Shown: piece by piece, positions 1-7,870 of the stretch
Numbering within the stretch: position 1 is the first letter of the stretch
Layout: the number at the start of each line of letters is the position of its first letter
Source: Bacteroidota bacterium
GTDB lineage: Bacteria; Bacteroidota; Bacteroidia; Bacteroidales; Paludibacteraceae
DNA: 13,555 bases
Assembly: GCA_022709605.1 (NCBI GenBank)
Contig: JAKLIM010000062.1
Coordinates: forward strand, 1 to 13,555
Direction of reading: 5' to 3'
The notes under the pieces: model-generated
The model's database searches: none
The model's input: only the letters and a program-made list of their open reading frames with translations
Told to the model about the DNA's origin: nothing
Program-made: the position numbers and the translations under genes

Positions 1-689
1 CCCGCAATGGCAAGTATCTCGTACCAATAAGATGCAGCCGACCAATCGGATTCAACTTTATAAGGAATCGGCATATAATCCTGCGGGGGTATAATTATTT
101 CATTATCTATAAATTGGACTCTTACACCATATTCACGCATCATTTGCAGTGTCATATTAATATACGGACGGGAAATAATTTCGCCTTCCAAAGTTATTTT
201 AATTCCATTAAGCGTGGTTGGAGCAATCATCATCAATGCCGAAATGTACTGACTACTCACATTTCCTTTAAGATGGATGTGACCACCTGTCAAAGCACTT
301 CCAAAAATACGCAAAGGCGGAAATCCTTCATTTTCAATGTATTCAATTTTAGCTCCCAAACTAATTAACGCATCAACCAACAGTTTTATCGGACGTTGTT
401 TCATGCGTTCGCTGCCTGTAATTACCCATTCGCCTACTGTTTTCGACAGAAAAGCAGTGAGAAACCGCATGGCAGTTCCCGCTGCTCCAATATCAAAAAA
501 AGTTTCATTCGAGTCCATAGTTTCAACCATAACACGGGTATCGTCACATTCGGCAAGATTCTCAATTTCGTACGAGCTATATGACAATGCATCCAGAATC
601 AAAGCCCGGTTGCTGATGCTTTTTGAAGCAGGGAGATTGATGATAAGGTTAATATTATCTACGGAAATATGTAAGTTTTTAGAGGTCAT
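1..689 (-). CDS. aroA: 3-phosphoshikimate 1-carboxyvinyltransferase (EPSP synthase), 3' end cut by window edge
   Basis: EPSP synthase joins shikimate-3-phosphate and phosphoenolpyruvate, the sixth step of the shikimate pathway to chorismate and aromatic amino acids, in the cytoplasm. About 229 residues are visible, reading MTSKNLHISVDN from the ATG at 689. Family motifs seen: LPASKSISNRAL at residues 19-30 (Lys23 and Arg28 are the usual substrate contacts), GAAGTAMRFLTAF at 68-80, GSERMKQRPI at 92-101, and a SQYISALMM segment near residue 150. The family is about 400-430 residues, so the C-terminal part lies beyond position 1. The start codon directly follows the TAA (690-692) of the broken DUF1016 gene, so no promoter is likely between them. 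Expression probably comes from upstream, from the alcohol dehydrogenase side or the relic itself. Identification is firm from the motifs; the truncation is only a window effect. Confidence 0.95.
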   Translation of the reverse strand, partial: MTSKNLHISVDNINLIINLPASKSISNRALILDALSYSSYEIENLAECDDTRVMVETMDSNETFFDIGAAGTAMRFLTAFLSKTVGEWVITGSERMKQRPIKLLVDALISLGAKIEYIENEGFPPLRIFGSALTGGHIHLKGNVSSQYISALMMIAPTTLNGIKITLEGEIISRPYINMTLQMMREYGVRVQFIDNEIIIPPQDYMPIPYKVESDWSAASYWYEILAIA

Positions 690-1219
690 TTAATTATCTT
701 CTTCAATTTGTTTTGTTTTGAATTCATCCAACTCTTTTCTCAATTCTTCAAGTATTTGATTTTCAGTAGGTAAATAGAGCTGATATTTTCCCGCAAGGAT
801 GGATTTATTATTTTCAGGCAATGTAAATCTGACAACACTTTCATTTTTATTGATTCGGCAATATAATATTCCCTTTTATGTTCATCCGAAATCCGTATAA
901 GTAATTTATAATGGGACCAATTGAATTGCGAACGCAGTGTGTTCGCAATTGGGAATGTTCTGAAGAACTGTCTCATTAGTTCAAGTTGCCTTCCACCAAA
1001 ACCGCTTCCAAACTCCGGTTGAAGTTGTTCCGATAAAAGTTTGATAAGATAAGTCCCATATTCGGCTCTTTCTTTTCCTTGTTGTTCTTCTTCCAAAATC
1101 CGTTTGCCAATTTTCCAATACATAATGGTTCGCTCCCAATTAACAGAGCGAATAGCATTATCTCTCGAGTGAAAGATAATCTCTCTTATTTCCTGAATAA
1201 ATGATTGATCAACCAGCAT
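690..1219 (-). pseudogene. Broken DUF1016 (YhcG-like, PD-(D/E)XK) nuclease gene: internal deletion plus frameshift
   Basis: The first 125 codons from the ATG at 1219 encode a DUF1016 N-terminal domain: NWERTIMYWKIGKRI near 27-41, then LSEQLQPEFGSGFGGRQLELMRQFFRTFP, WSHYKLLIRI at 101-110, and EYYIAESIK ending at position 845. In this frame the reading continues out of register and stops at 740. One frame over, from 845 to 690, lies the normal C-terminal tail of the same family (NESVVRFTLPENN, then YQLYLPTENQILEELRKEL), ending in TAA. Intact relatives are about 330-380 residues, so roughly 160-170 residues between these blocks are missing, including the PD-(D/E)XK catalytic core. I infer one internal deletion of about 500 bp that also shifted the frame near 842-850. 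The result cannot be an active nuclease; a 159-residue N-terminal fragment could still be made. DUF1016 proteins often accompany restriction-modification or other accessory loci, but none is visible here. It starts 17 bp after the alcohol dehydrogenase stop. Confidence 0.85.
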
Positions 1220-1236
1220 AAATCAAACAGTAGAAA

Positions 1237-2403
1237 TTATACCGCCAATTCGTAAATTTTCCGAATATCACTTTCAGTCAATTTCACAAAACTACCCATG
1301 GTATTTTTGCCTAATCCGGCAGTTTTTACCAGCGTTGGTATGTCTTCGGCTTTTGCCCCGAGTTGTGAAAAACGGATGGGCATGCCTATCGAAGTCATAA
1401 ATTGTTCGTAACATTCGATGCCTTTGCGGGCAGTAATTTCAGGATGCTGGAAGTCCATTTCGCAACCCCAAACCCGAACTGCAAACTGAGCAAAACGCAT
1501 AACATCCTGATTCATTACGAATTTCATCCATGCAGGAAACATAACAGCCAATCCGGCTCCATGCGCCACATCATAAAGTCCCGAAAGTTCGTGTTCCATT
1601 TGATGACTCGACCAATCCTGTTCGCGACCAACGCCACACAAATCGTTATGTGCCACCATTCCGGCCCACATCAGGTTGGCTCGGGCTTCGTAATCATTCG
1701 GATTGGCTAACGCTTTTGGAGTTTCATTGATTACAGTAAGCAAAATACCTTCGCAAAGTCGGTCGGTAATTTCTACATCTTTTGTATTTGTGAAATAACG
1801 TTCCATCACATGCGCCATCATGTCGGTTGCGCCACAGGCTGTTTGATAAGCAGGCAATGAGCAGGTGAGTTCAGGATTCAGAATTGAAAAAACAGGACGC
1901 AGTAAATCGCTGTTCGCTGCCCGTTTCAACATGCCATTTTCGTGCGTTATAACCGAACCGGTCGAACCTTCGCTTCCTGCAGCCGTCAATGTAAGTATTG
2001 TAGCCACCGGCAACGCTTTTTCAACTTGTTTTCCGGAATAAAAATCCCAGAAATCGCCTTCGTAAACTGCCCCGAGCGCAATTGCTTTGGCCGAATCGAT
2101 AACACTGCCTCCACCAACGGCGAGAATAAAATCAATATTTTCTTTTTTGCAAATATCAATGCCTTCGTAAACCAGGCCACTGCGCGGATTTGGAACCACA
2201 CCACCTAATTCGGCAAACTGAATATTTGATTCCTGTAGCGATTTTTTTACCCGTTCGAGTAATCCGCTTTTTACTACCGAGCCACTTCCGTAATGTATCA
2301 GCACTTTAGTTCCGCCAAAGCGTTGGATGTATTTTCCGGCTTGGTTTTCACGTTCTTTTCCGAAAACAAAATAGGTAGGACTATAAAAATTAAAGTTATT
2401 CAT
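1237..2403 (-). CDS. Iron-containing alcohol dehydrogenase, YqhD/butanol dehydrogenase type
   Basis: Group III metal-dependent alcohol dehydrogenase that reduces aldehydes with NAD(P)H in the cytoplasm. Relatives are NADPH-dependent YqhD of E. coli and clostridial BdhA. Counting from the ATG at 2403 gives 388 residues, near the family length. The dinucleotide motif GGGSVIDSAK is at 97-106. Metal ligands expected from YqhD fall at the same numbers: Asp194 and His198 (GATDMMAHVMERY), His267 (DWSSHQMEHEL) and His281 (DVAHGAGLAV). I prefer this ATG over the TTG seven codons upstream because MNNFNFYSPTYFVFGK is the usual N-terminus of the family. A weak purine stretch (TGAGGA) lies about nine bases upstream. 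The natural substrate cannot be read from sequence; scavenging of toxic short-chain aldehydes or fermentative alcohol formation are both plausible. It lies 99 bp downstream of the DUF4954 gene on the same strand. Confidence 0.93.
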   Translation of the reverse strand: MNNFNFYSPTYFVFGKERENQAGKYIQRFGGTKVLIHYGSGSVVKSGLLERVKKSLQESNIQFAELGGVVPNPRSGLVYEGIDICKKENIDFILAVGGGSVIDSAKAIALGAVYEGDFWDFYSGKQVEKALPVATILTLTAAGSEGSTGSVITHENGMLKRAANSDLLRPVFSILNPELTCSLPAYQTACGATDMMAHVMERYFTNTKDVEITDRLCEGILLTVINETPKALANPNDYEARANLMWAGMVAHNDLCGVGREQDWSSHQMEHELSGLYDVAHGAGLAVMFPAWMKFVMNQDVMRFAQFAVRVWGCEMDFQHPEITARKGIECYEQFMTSIGMPIRFSQLGAKAEDIPTLVKTAGLGKNTMGSFVKLTESDIRKIYELAV

Positions 2404-2410
2404 AATGTAT

Positions 2411-2439
2411 TCCTCAACCCGCAAAGGGGAGCTGAGATT
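2411..2439. repeat. Possible decayed copy of the CCTCA…GGGGAGCT palindromic repeat
   Basis: The leader of the alcohol dehydrogenase gene holds CCTCAACCC, then GCAAA, then GGGGAGCTGAG. Both ends resemble those of the longer palindromic element at 12419-12458 (CCTCACCCCC … GGGGAGCT) with the middle missing. Nearly identical short sequences flank it (TGTATTCCT on the left, TGTATTTCCT on the right). The match is short, so this may be chance. The rest of 2404-2502 is AT-rich, and I see no clear promoter or terminator in it. Confidence 0.3.
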
Positions 2440-2502
2440 TGTATTTCCTGTGTAAATATTATTTGTTTTTTTTAATCAATTATCTTAATTTCATACTCTT
2501 TT

Positions 2503-4500
2503 TCAAGCGATAGTATGTTCATTCATAGATAATTTACTGATAATTTCATTACCCAATTCAGTTTTTTTCTTAATGTGATTCAGCACTTCGAGTACAAAAG
2601 GATTACTTTCGAAACTACCGCGAACCGATTCGAAATCCTGATGTTTCTGAGCCTCATCGCCATCAACTCCAAAACCGGTTTTGGCATTCAGATCGAATTC
2701 CTTTTTTGCATCGGCATAAATTAGTTTGTCTAATTTTACAACCGATTCTTTCCATAACTCAATCAGGTTAAAAATATCTTCGTAGTTAACTTCATCAACC
2801 GATTTTCGCCAATATTGTTCAAGTTTGCTCAATGCCCATGTCCATTCGTAATTATAATACTGATTGTGCATGGCTTCAAATTCCTGGTGGATCTGTTTTA
2901 ATTCACAATTATTTTTTTCAATGTCACATAACAAATTGTCAATAACATTCTTCGGTGCGATCAATCCCGACAAGTCAATCCATTCGCCCAATCCTTTGTC
3001 TGTGCCGGGTTTCAATCGTGCTCGAACTTCCTCAATATTTTTAAATGTTCCTTCTTTGAGTCTGCTGATTAATGAGTTACCTAAAAATTTATTGACAGCA
3101 ATATTATATAAATCAATGCCTTTATTCAACGACGAATTTTTAATACTACAATTTTGGAATGAATAAACATCGGTCGTTTCACCTGCAATTTTCTGAAGAT
3201 TTTTCAAAACTTCAATGCCTTTCAACATTTTTGAGATGGTATAAGGACTCAGTAAATTGAAATTTATCGGATCCAGTTTATACGGATCTTTGCGGTTATC
3301 GCGTTTCGGCCATTTTTGAGCATCGCGTATGGTGCCAACGCTTCGCAAATTTACGCCCGGAACCAGAAAACTGTCGGTTGCGTTTTCAATTAAGTATGAA
3401 AATGGTAAATCAGAAGTATCGGAATGTTTGTAATGCCGACCCATAACAAGTGTAAAAGCACCAATTTTGGCTGGCCAGAGCAAATATGAATCGCTGGTTG
3501 TTTTCGAACCGCGTTCGCACAATCCCTGGTGAATCGGTCCTAATTTATACATGTGGTTGCTTTGGTTCGAGCCACTTCCGGCATTCAAAAACGAAAACAT
3601 ACCCGCAATAAGCAATGTCGATTTGTGATGCGAAACTGTGTAAGGACCTGCAAATATGGCAGTTGCCTCGCCGTGCATCCCCTGACAATTTGAAAAGAAA
3701 AGTGAATCGAGTGCCGAATAATGTTTGCCCAGAATGCAACCTTGTCCAATAAAACAACGCGAAACCAGCGTCGAATCGGTGACAGAAACTCCCGAACACA
3801 GAATAAAATCATTGCATTTTACACCCGAACCAATAATTACCGGGGCAAATTGATTGCTGTTAATTGATCCATTTTCGAGTAATGATGCACCTTCGATCAC
3901 TGCACAATCGCCAACCCGTACATTTTTCAAACTTCCGCAATTGACAATTCTTACATTCTTTCCTATGTAACCGGTGGATGATAGTTGAGCTCTGGCATAA
4001 TCATCTATTTGTTTCTGAAGATTTTGAATCAGCAACGGACGATGCCTGTAAAGGGTAAGAATATAAGCCAAGGGCGCTGAAAGATCATCGAATATCGGTA
4101 TTTCACGGCCGCCACCTTCGTTCATAACAGGCACTTTTACCCCGTTTCCAAAAGTAGATTCTCCATCGACCAGAATTAAGTTAACATTTTCAATGTACGA
4201 ATCATCATCAATCGTATAATTAGCAATATAATTGTCAATTTTATCAATAAATACATTATTGCCAATCGAACAATTATGTAAACAACAATTATTTAAGCCA
4301 GTATGTTTTTTTAAACCACCTGCCAGATCGATGACTTTATTGAAAATGCCCAATTTAATATTACCCGAAAAATGTACATTCGTAATAAAATCAGGTGAAA
4401 AATTTTCGACAACTTCTACTTGCTGCCATTTTTCGGCTGAACAACCAAATACGCTTAACGTGGCAATTTCCTTTTCAGTCAGATGACGGTATTCACTCAT
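2503..4500 (-). CDS. DUF4954 family protein with left-handed beta-helix-like repeats, function unknown
   Basis: A 665-residue protein of the DUF4954 family, which I know from Bacteroidota and some spirochaetes; no biochemical function is known to me. There is no signal peptide or membrane segment, so it should be cytoplasmic. Two stretches, about residues 68-125 and 176-275, have the periodic short-turn pattern of hexapeptide (left-handed beta-helix) proteins, for example NCSIGNNVFIDKI and STGYIGKNVRIVNCGSLKNV. Between 290 and 360 lies a dense block of polar and histidine residues (SHHKSTLLIAGMFSFLNAG, SNHMYKLGPIHQGLCERGS, MGRHYKHSD) that looks like an active site. The last 200 residues or so are helical and charged. 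By analogy with beta-helix acyl- and nucleotidyl-transferases it may modify a sugar or nucleotide-sugar, but this is inference. It lies 56 bp after hflX and probably shares its transcript. The ATG at 4500 begins MSEYRHLT. Confidence 0.85.
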   Translation of the reverse strand: MSEYRHLTEKEIATLSVFGCSAEKWQQVEVVENFSPDFITNVHFSGNIKLGIFNKVIDLAGGLKKHTGLNNCCLHNCSIGNNVFIDKIDNYIANYTIDDDSYIENVNLILVDGESTFGNGVKVPVMNEGGGREIPIFDDLSAPLAYILTLYRHRPLLIQNLQKQIDDYARAQLSSTGYIGKNVRIVNCGSLKNVRVGDCAVIEGASLLENGSINSNQFAPVIIGSGVKCNDFILCSGVSVTDSTLVSRCFIGQGCILGKHYSALDSLFFSNCQGMHGEATAIFAGPYTVSHHKSTLLIAGMFSFLNAGSGSNQSNHMYKLGPIHQGLCERGSKTTSDSYLLWPAKIGAFTLVMGRHYKHSDTSDLPFSYLIENATDSFLVPGVNLRSVGTIRDAQKWPKRDNRKDPYKLDPINFNLLSPYTISKMLKGIEVLKNLQKIAGETTDVYSFQNCSIKNSSLNKGIDLYNIAVNKFLGNSLISRLKEGTFKNIEEVRARLKPGTDKGLGEWIDLSGLIAPKNVIDNLLCDIEKNNCELKQIHQEFEAMHNQYYNYEWTWALSKLEQYWRKSVDEVNYEDIFNLIELWKESVVKLDKLIYADAKKEFDLNAKTGFGVDGDEAQKHQDFESVRGSFESNPFVLEVLNHIKKKTELGNEIISKLSMNEHTIA

Positions 4501-4556
4501 ATTGTAATTATTTATTGTTCAAACTTTTATGTTCATATTTCTCCATTTTGCAATTT

Positions 4557-5753
4557 CTATTCTTCGTATTTTTGGAATAAAAAATCGTTATATGGATATC
4601 TTTCTACATGGATGGCTTTTATTTTATTGTACATCAATGTTTTTAACTGGTCAATATTTTGTTTTTCGCGTGCCGAAATAAAAATACAATTGTCGTGCAT
4701 TTTCGACATCCAGGTGTTTTTCAATTCATCCAGCGTTATGTTTTCGCGTTTTACAGGCAGTAAATCATCTTCGTCTTTGGGAACATGAGTAAAAACATCA
4801 ATTTTATTAAAAACCAGTATTGTTGGTTTTTCTTTCGGGTCAATTTCGCGCAGCGTTTGTTGTACAACATCAAGCTGCTCCTCAAAGTTTGGATGCGACA
4901 CATCAATAATATGTATCAACAAATCTGCTTCGCGCACTTCATCCAAAGTTGATTTGAATGATTGAATCAAATGATGTGGTAATTTGCGGATAAAACCTAC
5001 CGTGTCGGTTAGTAAAAAAGGCAGATTCTCGATAACAACTTTTCGCACCGTTGTATCGAGAGTTGCAAAAAGCTTATTTTCAGCAAAAACATCCGACTTG
5101 CTTAACAAATTCATCAATGTAGATTTACCCACATTGGTATAACCCACCAACGCCACACGGACCATTTTCCCCCGATTTTTTCGTTGGGTACTCATTTGCT
5201 GGTCAATTTCTTTCAAATTTTCTTTAAGCAATGAAATTTTAGTCAAAATAATCCGTCGGTCGGTTTCGATCTGTGTTTCACCCGGTCCACGCATTCCAAT
5301 ACCACCTTGTTGCCTTTCTAAGTGCGTCCAAAGGCGCTTCAAACGGGGCAACATGTATTGTAATTGTGCCAGTTCAACCTGAGTTTTTGCATTGGCAGTC
5401 TGTGCTCGTTTGGCAAAAATATCGAGAATCAGATTCGTACGGTCGAGAATCAGTACTTTTAATTCACCTTCGATAATTCTGAGTTGTTTGGGTGACAATT
5501 CATCGTCGAAAATAACCAATCCTATATCATTTTCGTCTATATACGATTTTATTTCCCGGAGTTTACCCGGACCAACAAATGTTTTGGGATTTGGAGTGTC
5601 AACGCGCTGAAAGAAAATTTTCACCGGTTCTGCACCTGCTGTATCAGCCAAAAAAGCCAATTCGTCAAGATATTCCTTCGATCGTTCTTCGTTTTGATGC
5701 TGGGTGATTAAACCCACCAATACAGCTCTTTCCTGGTATATTTCTGTTTGCAT
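4557..5753 (-). CDS. hflX: GTPase HflX
   Basis: Ribosome-binding GTPase of the Obg-HflX superfamily. In studied bacteria it splits stalled 70S ribosomes, notably under heat stress. It has 398 residues from the ATG at 5753. Order seen: N-terminal HflX domain (about 8-110) with the conserved TFVGPGKL at 58-65; a linker helix ending in the family signature GGIGMRGPGETQIETDRR at 150-167; then the G domain with P-loop GYTNVGKST at 204-212, FATLDTT switch at 229-235, DTVG at 250-253, NKID at 316-319 and SARE at 360-363. All nucleotide-binding motifs are intact. It is the first gene after the tonB terminator and is followed 56 bp later by the DUF4954 gene. No good TAnnTTTG box is visible in its 107-bp upstream gap, so its promoter is unassigned. 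Confidence 0.97.
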   Translation of the reverse strand: MQTEIYQERAVLVGLITQHQNEERSKEYLDELAFLADTAGAEPVKIFFQRVDTPNPKTFVGPGKLREIKSYIDENDIGLVIFDDELSPKQLRIIEGELKVLILDRTNLILDIFAKRAQTANAKTQVELAQLQYMLPRLKRLWTHLERQQGGIGMRGPGETQIETDRRIILTKISLLKENLKEIDQQMSTQRKNRGKMVRVALVGYTNVGKSTLMNLLSKSDVFAENKLFATLDTTVRKVVIENLPFLLTDTVGFIRKLPHHLIQSFKSTLDEVREADLLIHIIDVSHPNFEEQLDVVQQTLREIDPKEKPTILVFNKIDVFTHVPKDEDDLLPVKRENITLDELKNTWMSKMHDNCIFISAREKQNIDQLKTLMYNKIKAIHVERYPYNDFLFQKYEE

Positions 5754-5763
5754 ATTTTATCTG

Positions 5764-5795
5764 AAAAAACCGTTTGGAGTACACCAAACGGTTTT
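5764..5795 (-). terminator. Rho-independent terminator of tonB
   Basis: A perfect 12-bp inverted repeat (AAAACCGTTTGG at 5766-5777, CCAAACGGTTTT at 5784-5795) has a six-base loop. Read on the minus strand it ends in a run of six T. It sits 66 bp past the tonB stop and just before the hflX start, so it should end the tonB transcript. A second, weaker hairpin without a T tract (CGATTGACC … GGTACAATCG, 5807-5828) lies between it and tonB. Confidence 0.85.
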
Positions 5796-5860
5796 AATTA
5801 TTTGTCCGATTGACCGTTGGTACAATCGTTCTGTTTATTTACTTGAATAAAAAATCGGTA

Positions 5861-6544
5861 TTATTGAAGTCTGAAGTTAACAGGCAATGTATATTTTACA
5901 CGCACTGCTTTACCACGTTGTTTACCCGGAGCCCAATTTGGCATGGATTTAATTACACGAATGGCTTCTTTGTCAAGACTTGGGTCAACACTACGAACAA
6001 CTTCAACATCAACGATTGAACCATCGCGGTTTACTACGAACTGACAAATAACACGACCCTGAATACCGTTTTCCTGTGCAATAACAGGATATTTTACATT
6101 ATCACCCAGATATTTCATCAATGCAGCATCGCCACCGGGGAACGAAGGCATGGTTTCAACCACCTGAAATACAACATTATCATCTTCTTCAACAATTGCC
6201 GGACCGGTTGATACAGGACCTACAACTTCTACACCTTTGTCTTTGTCATCTTCGGTGTTGATTTCTACTTCTGCAACTTGTACATCGTTTTCAACCACGT
6301 TCAGAATTTCCACAATCTCGGGTGCAGGTGGTGGAGGTGGTGGTGGTAACTCGGGAGCTGTTTGGATAATTTCAATTTCTTCCTCAGCCAACGCAGCGCC
6401 AGCCACGTCTTCGTATACAGTTACTTCTGATTTTGTCCATTCTAAACCAATGTAAAACAATGACAAAACCATTACTAATCCCATTATTAAATAAAGGAAT
6501 TTTTTATCCTCCAGCGAGGCATTTGGTGATTTTTTTAAGTCCAT
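5861..6544 (-). CDS. tonB: Energy transducer TonB
   Basis: TonB carries proton-motive energy from the inner-membrane ExbB-ExbD complex to TonB-dependent outer-membrane receptors (SusC-like and siderophore types). From the ATG at 6544 it is 227 residues, in the usual order: a short basic cytoplasmic N-terminus, one membrane anchor at about 16-35 (FLYLIMGLVMVLSLFYIG), a periplasmic acidic and proline-rich spacer with seven consecutive prolines at 67-73, and a C-terminal TonB domain at about 130-227 (PSFPGGDAALMKYL, NGIQGRVICQFVVNRDGSIV, ending LPVNFRLQ). That C-terminal form is typical of Bacteroidota. An upstream in-frame ATG at 6589 would add 15 residues that do not look like family sequence, so I chose 6544. 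exbB and exbD are not in the window. It appears to be a single-gene transcript, with a candidate promoter at 6579 and a strong terminator. Confidence 0.95.
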   Translation of the reverse strand: MDLKKSPNASLEDKKFLYLIMGLVMVLSLFYIGLEWTKSEVTVYEDVAGAALAEEEIEIIQTAPELPPPPPPPAPEIVEILNVVENDVQVAEVEINTEDDKDKGVEVVGPVSTGPAIVEEDDNVVFQVVETMPSFPGGDAALMKYLGDNVKYPVIAQENGIQGRVICQFVVNRDGSIVDVEVVRSVDPSLDKEAIRVIKSMPNWAPGKQRGKAVRVKYTLPVNFRLQ

Positions 6545-6578
6545 AATTATGTTGTTTGTTATATTATTTTCAGATGGG

Positions 6579-6586
6579 CAAATGTA
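6579..6586 (-). promoter_or_regulatory. Candidate -7 box for tonB
   Basis: Read on the minus strand this is TACATTTG, a full match to the Bacteroidota -7 consensus TAnnTTTG. It would place the transcript start about 28 bases before the tonB ATG. No good TTG -33 element is seen 19-21 bases upstream. A second match, TATATTTG at 6672-6679 on the same strand, is farther away and equally lacks a -33 box. Confidence 0.4.
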
Positions 6587-6749
6587 CAATAAATTTTTTA
6601 AAGTTGATTTATTTGAATAATATTTTTTGTTATATTATATGAACTTTAAAAAACTCTTATTATTTCATGCACAAATATAATTTTTTTAGTTTTTCCCGTT
6701 TTAATGTTTTAATAAAACAAGTTTGTCTTTATCGTGTACAAAAATAATG

Positions 6750-6757
6750 TATCTTTG
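6750..6757 (+). promoter_or_regulatory. Candidate -7 box for porQ
   Basis: TATCTTTG matches the Bacteroidota -7 consensus TAnnTTTG and lies about 72 bases before the porQ ATG. A TTTG at 6722-6725 could serve as -33, but the 24-base spacer is longer than the usual 19-21. The predicted leader begins with homopolymer runs of T and A (6762-6797). The rest of the 6545-6828 gap is very AT-rich and holds nothing else I can support. Confidence 0.5.
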
Positions 6758-6828
6758 GGAGTTTTTTTAAAAAACTGAAATTTTTTTTCAAAAAAAACAC
6801 AATTTAATTCAAAATCCAATTGAAAACT

Positions 6829-7866
6829 ATGTTTAAAAAGCATATTTTAATAATAACTCTGTTGATTTTCTGTTCAAAGTTATTTTCGCAAGCAGGAACC
6901 GGTGTTTATACTTTTCTTGATTTACCGGTTTCGTCACGTTTAGCTGCATTGGGAGGAACCAATATTTCGATCAATGACAATGATATAAATTTCGCATTCC
7001 AAAATCCGGCATTACTTACAGTCGAAACAAATAATGTCATCGGGCTTAATATGGCCAATTATCTTGCCGATATTAAATTCGGTTCGGCTATGTATGCACG
7101 AAATCTGGATAAGAAAAACTTTTTTGCCGTTGGTATTCAATATGTTGATTATGGTACTTTTAAAGAAACTACCGAATTGAATGAGATTCTGGGCGAATTT
7201 ACCGCTAAAGATATGGCCATTAATATTATTTATGCGCGTCCCATCACCAAGAGAATCACAGTAGGAGCAACTTTAAAGCCTATTTATTCTGTATACGAAC
7301 GCTATTCAAGTTTCGGATTGGCACTGGATGCCGGTGTAAGTTATAATGATCCCGTACATTTCTTTTCGGCCGGATTAGTTGTGAAAAATGCAGGAACGCA
7401 GCTTAAAGGCTATTATTCCGACGAAACCGGACAGCATTACGAGCCATTACCGTTCAATATTCAACTTGGCGCCACCAAAAAACTGGCTCATGCACCTTTG
7501 CGTTTTTCGTTGAATCTTCATAATTTACAACGTTGGGATTTAAATTATTCAACCCTGAATTTATCTGGAGCAAACAACTCGACTACCAAAGTCAGCAATA
7601 TTAGTTTTCTCGATATGGCATTTCGTCATGCTGTCATTGGTCTTGAGTTTTTGCCCGGAAAGAATTTCTATCTTGCCACTTCATACAATCATCGTCGTCA
7701 TCAGGAACTTACGATGAATGGATTTAAAAGTATGGCCGGATTTTCGTTTGGCGGAGGCGTTAAATTATATAAATTTCAAGTGGGATTTGGCATGAGTCAA
7801 TATCAGGTTGGGAATTATTCGTACCAATTTTCAATAAGTACTTCGCTGAATGAATTCAGACTTTAA
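6829..7866 (+). CDS. porQ: PorQ-family outer-membrane beta-barrel protein (type IX secretion)
   Basis: PorQ and PorV are FadL-like barrels of the type IX secretion system. PorQ is part of the outer-membrane attachment complex (PorU, PorV, PorQ, PorZ) that processes and anchors exported proteins. From the ATG at 6829 the product is 345 residues. Residues 1-20 form a signal peptide (FKKHILIITLLIFC core), with likely cleavage before Gln21. The family N-terminus follows: GVYTFLDLPVSSRLAALGG, then NFAFQNPALL, alternating aromatic strands throughout, and a C-terminus of short strands ending SLNEFRL. A TTG three codons upstream is in frame but unlikely. The next gene is cmk, an association I recall from other Bacteroidota. 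No other secretion-system gene is in the window, so whether the organism has a working type IX system cannot be judged. A general PorV/PorQ-like barrel with another role is the alternative. Confidence 0.82.
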   Translation: MFKKHILIITLLIFCSKLFSQAGTGVYTFLDLPVSSRLAALGGTNISINDNDINFAFQNPALLTVETNNVIGLNMANYLADIKFGSAMYARNLDKKNFFAVGIQYVDYGTFKETTELNEILGEFTAKDMAINIIYARPITKRITVGATLKPIYSVYERYSSFGLALDAGVSYNDPVHFFSAGLVVKNAGTQLKGYYSDETGQHYEPLPFNIQLGATKKLAHAPLRFSLNLHNLQRWDLNYSTLNLSGANNSTTKVSNISFLDMAFRHAVIGLEFLPGKNFYLATSYNHRRHQELTMNGFKSMAGFSFGGGVKLYKFQVGFGMSQYQVGNYSYQFSISTSLNEFRL

Positions 7867-7870
7867 GCAT

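Noticed and set aside
114..693. Open frames on the plus strand over aroA
   Set aside because: The minus strand gives an EPSP synthase with all its motifs; the plus-strand frames have no recognisable family or composition.
690..1219. Part of a defence or restriction-modification locus, suggested by the DUF1016 domain
   Set aside because: The gene is broken and the neighbours are metabolic; no hsd, methylase or toxin-antitoxin gene is visible.
2404..2424. TTG start giving a seven-residue longer alcohol dehydrogenase
   Set aside because: The family begins at MNNFNFYSP, and with that start the metal ligands fall at the same numbers as in YqhD.
5807..5828. Second hairpin CGATTGACC … GGTACAATCG as a terminator
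   Set aside because: The stem has a bulge and no T tract follows; the adjacent 12-bp stem with a T run is the better terminator.
6237..6455. Plus-strand open frame with a poly-glycine run
   Set aside because: It is the reverse strand of the TonB proline-rich spacer; the glycines are only the complement of proline codons.
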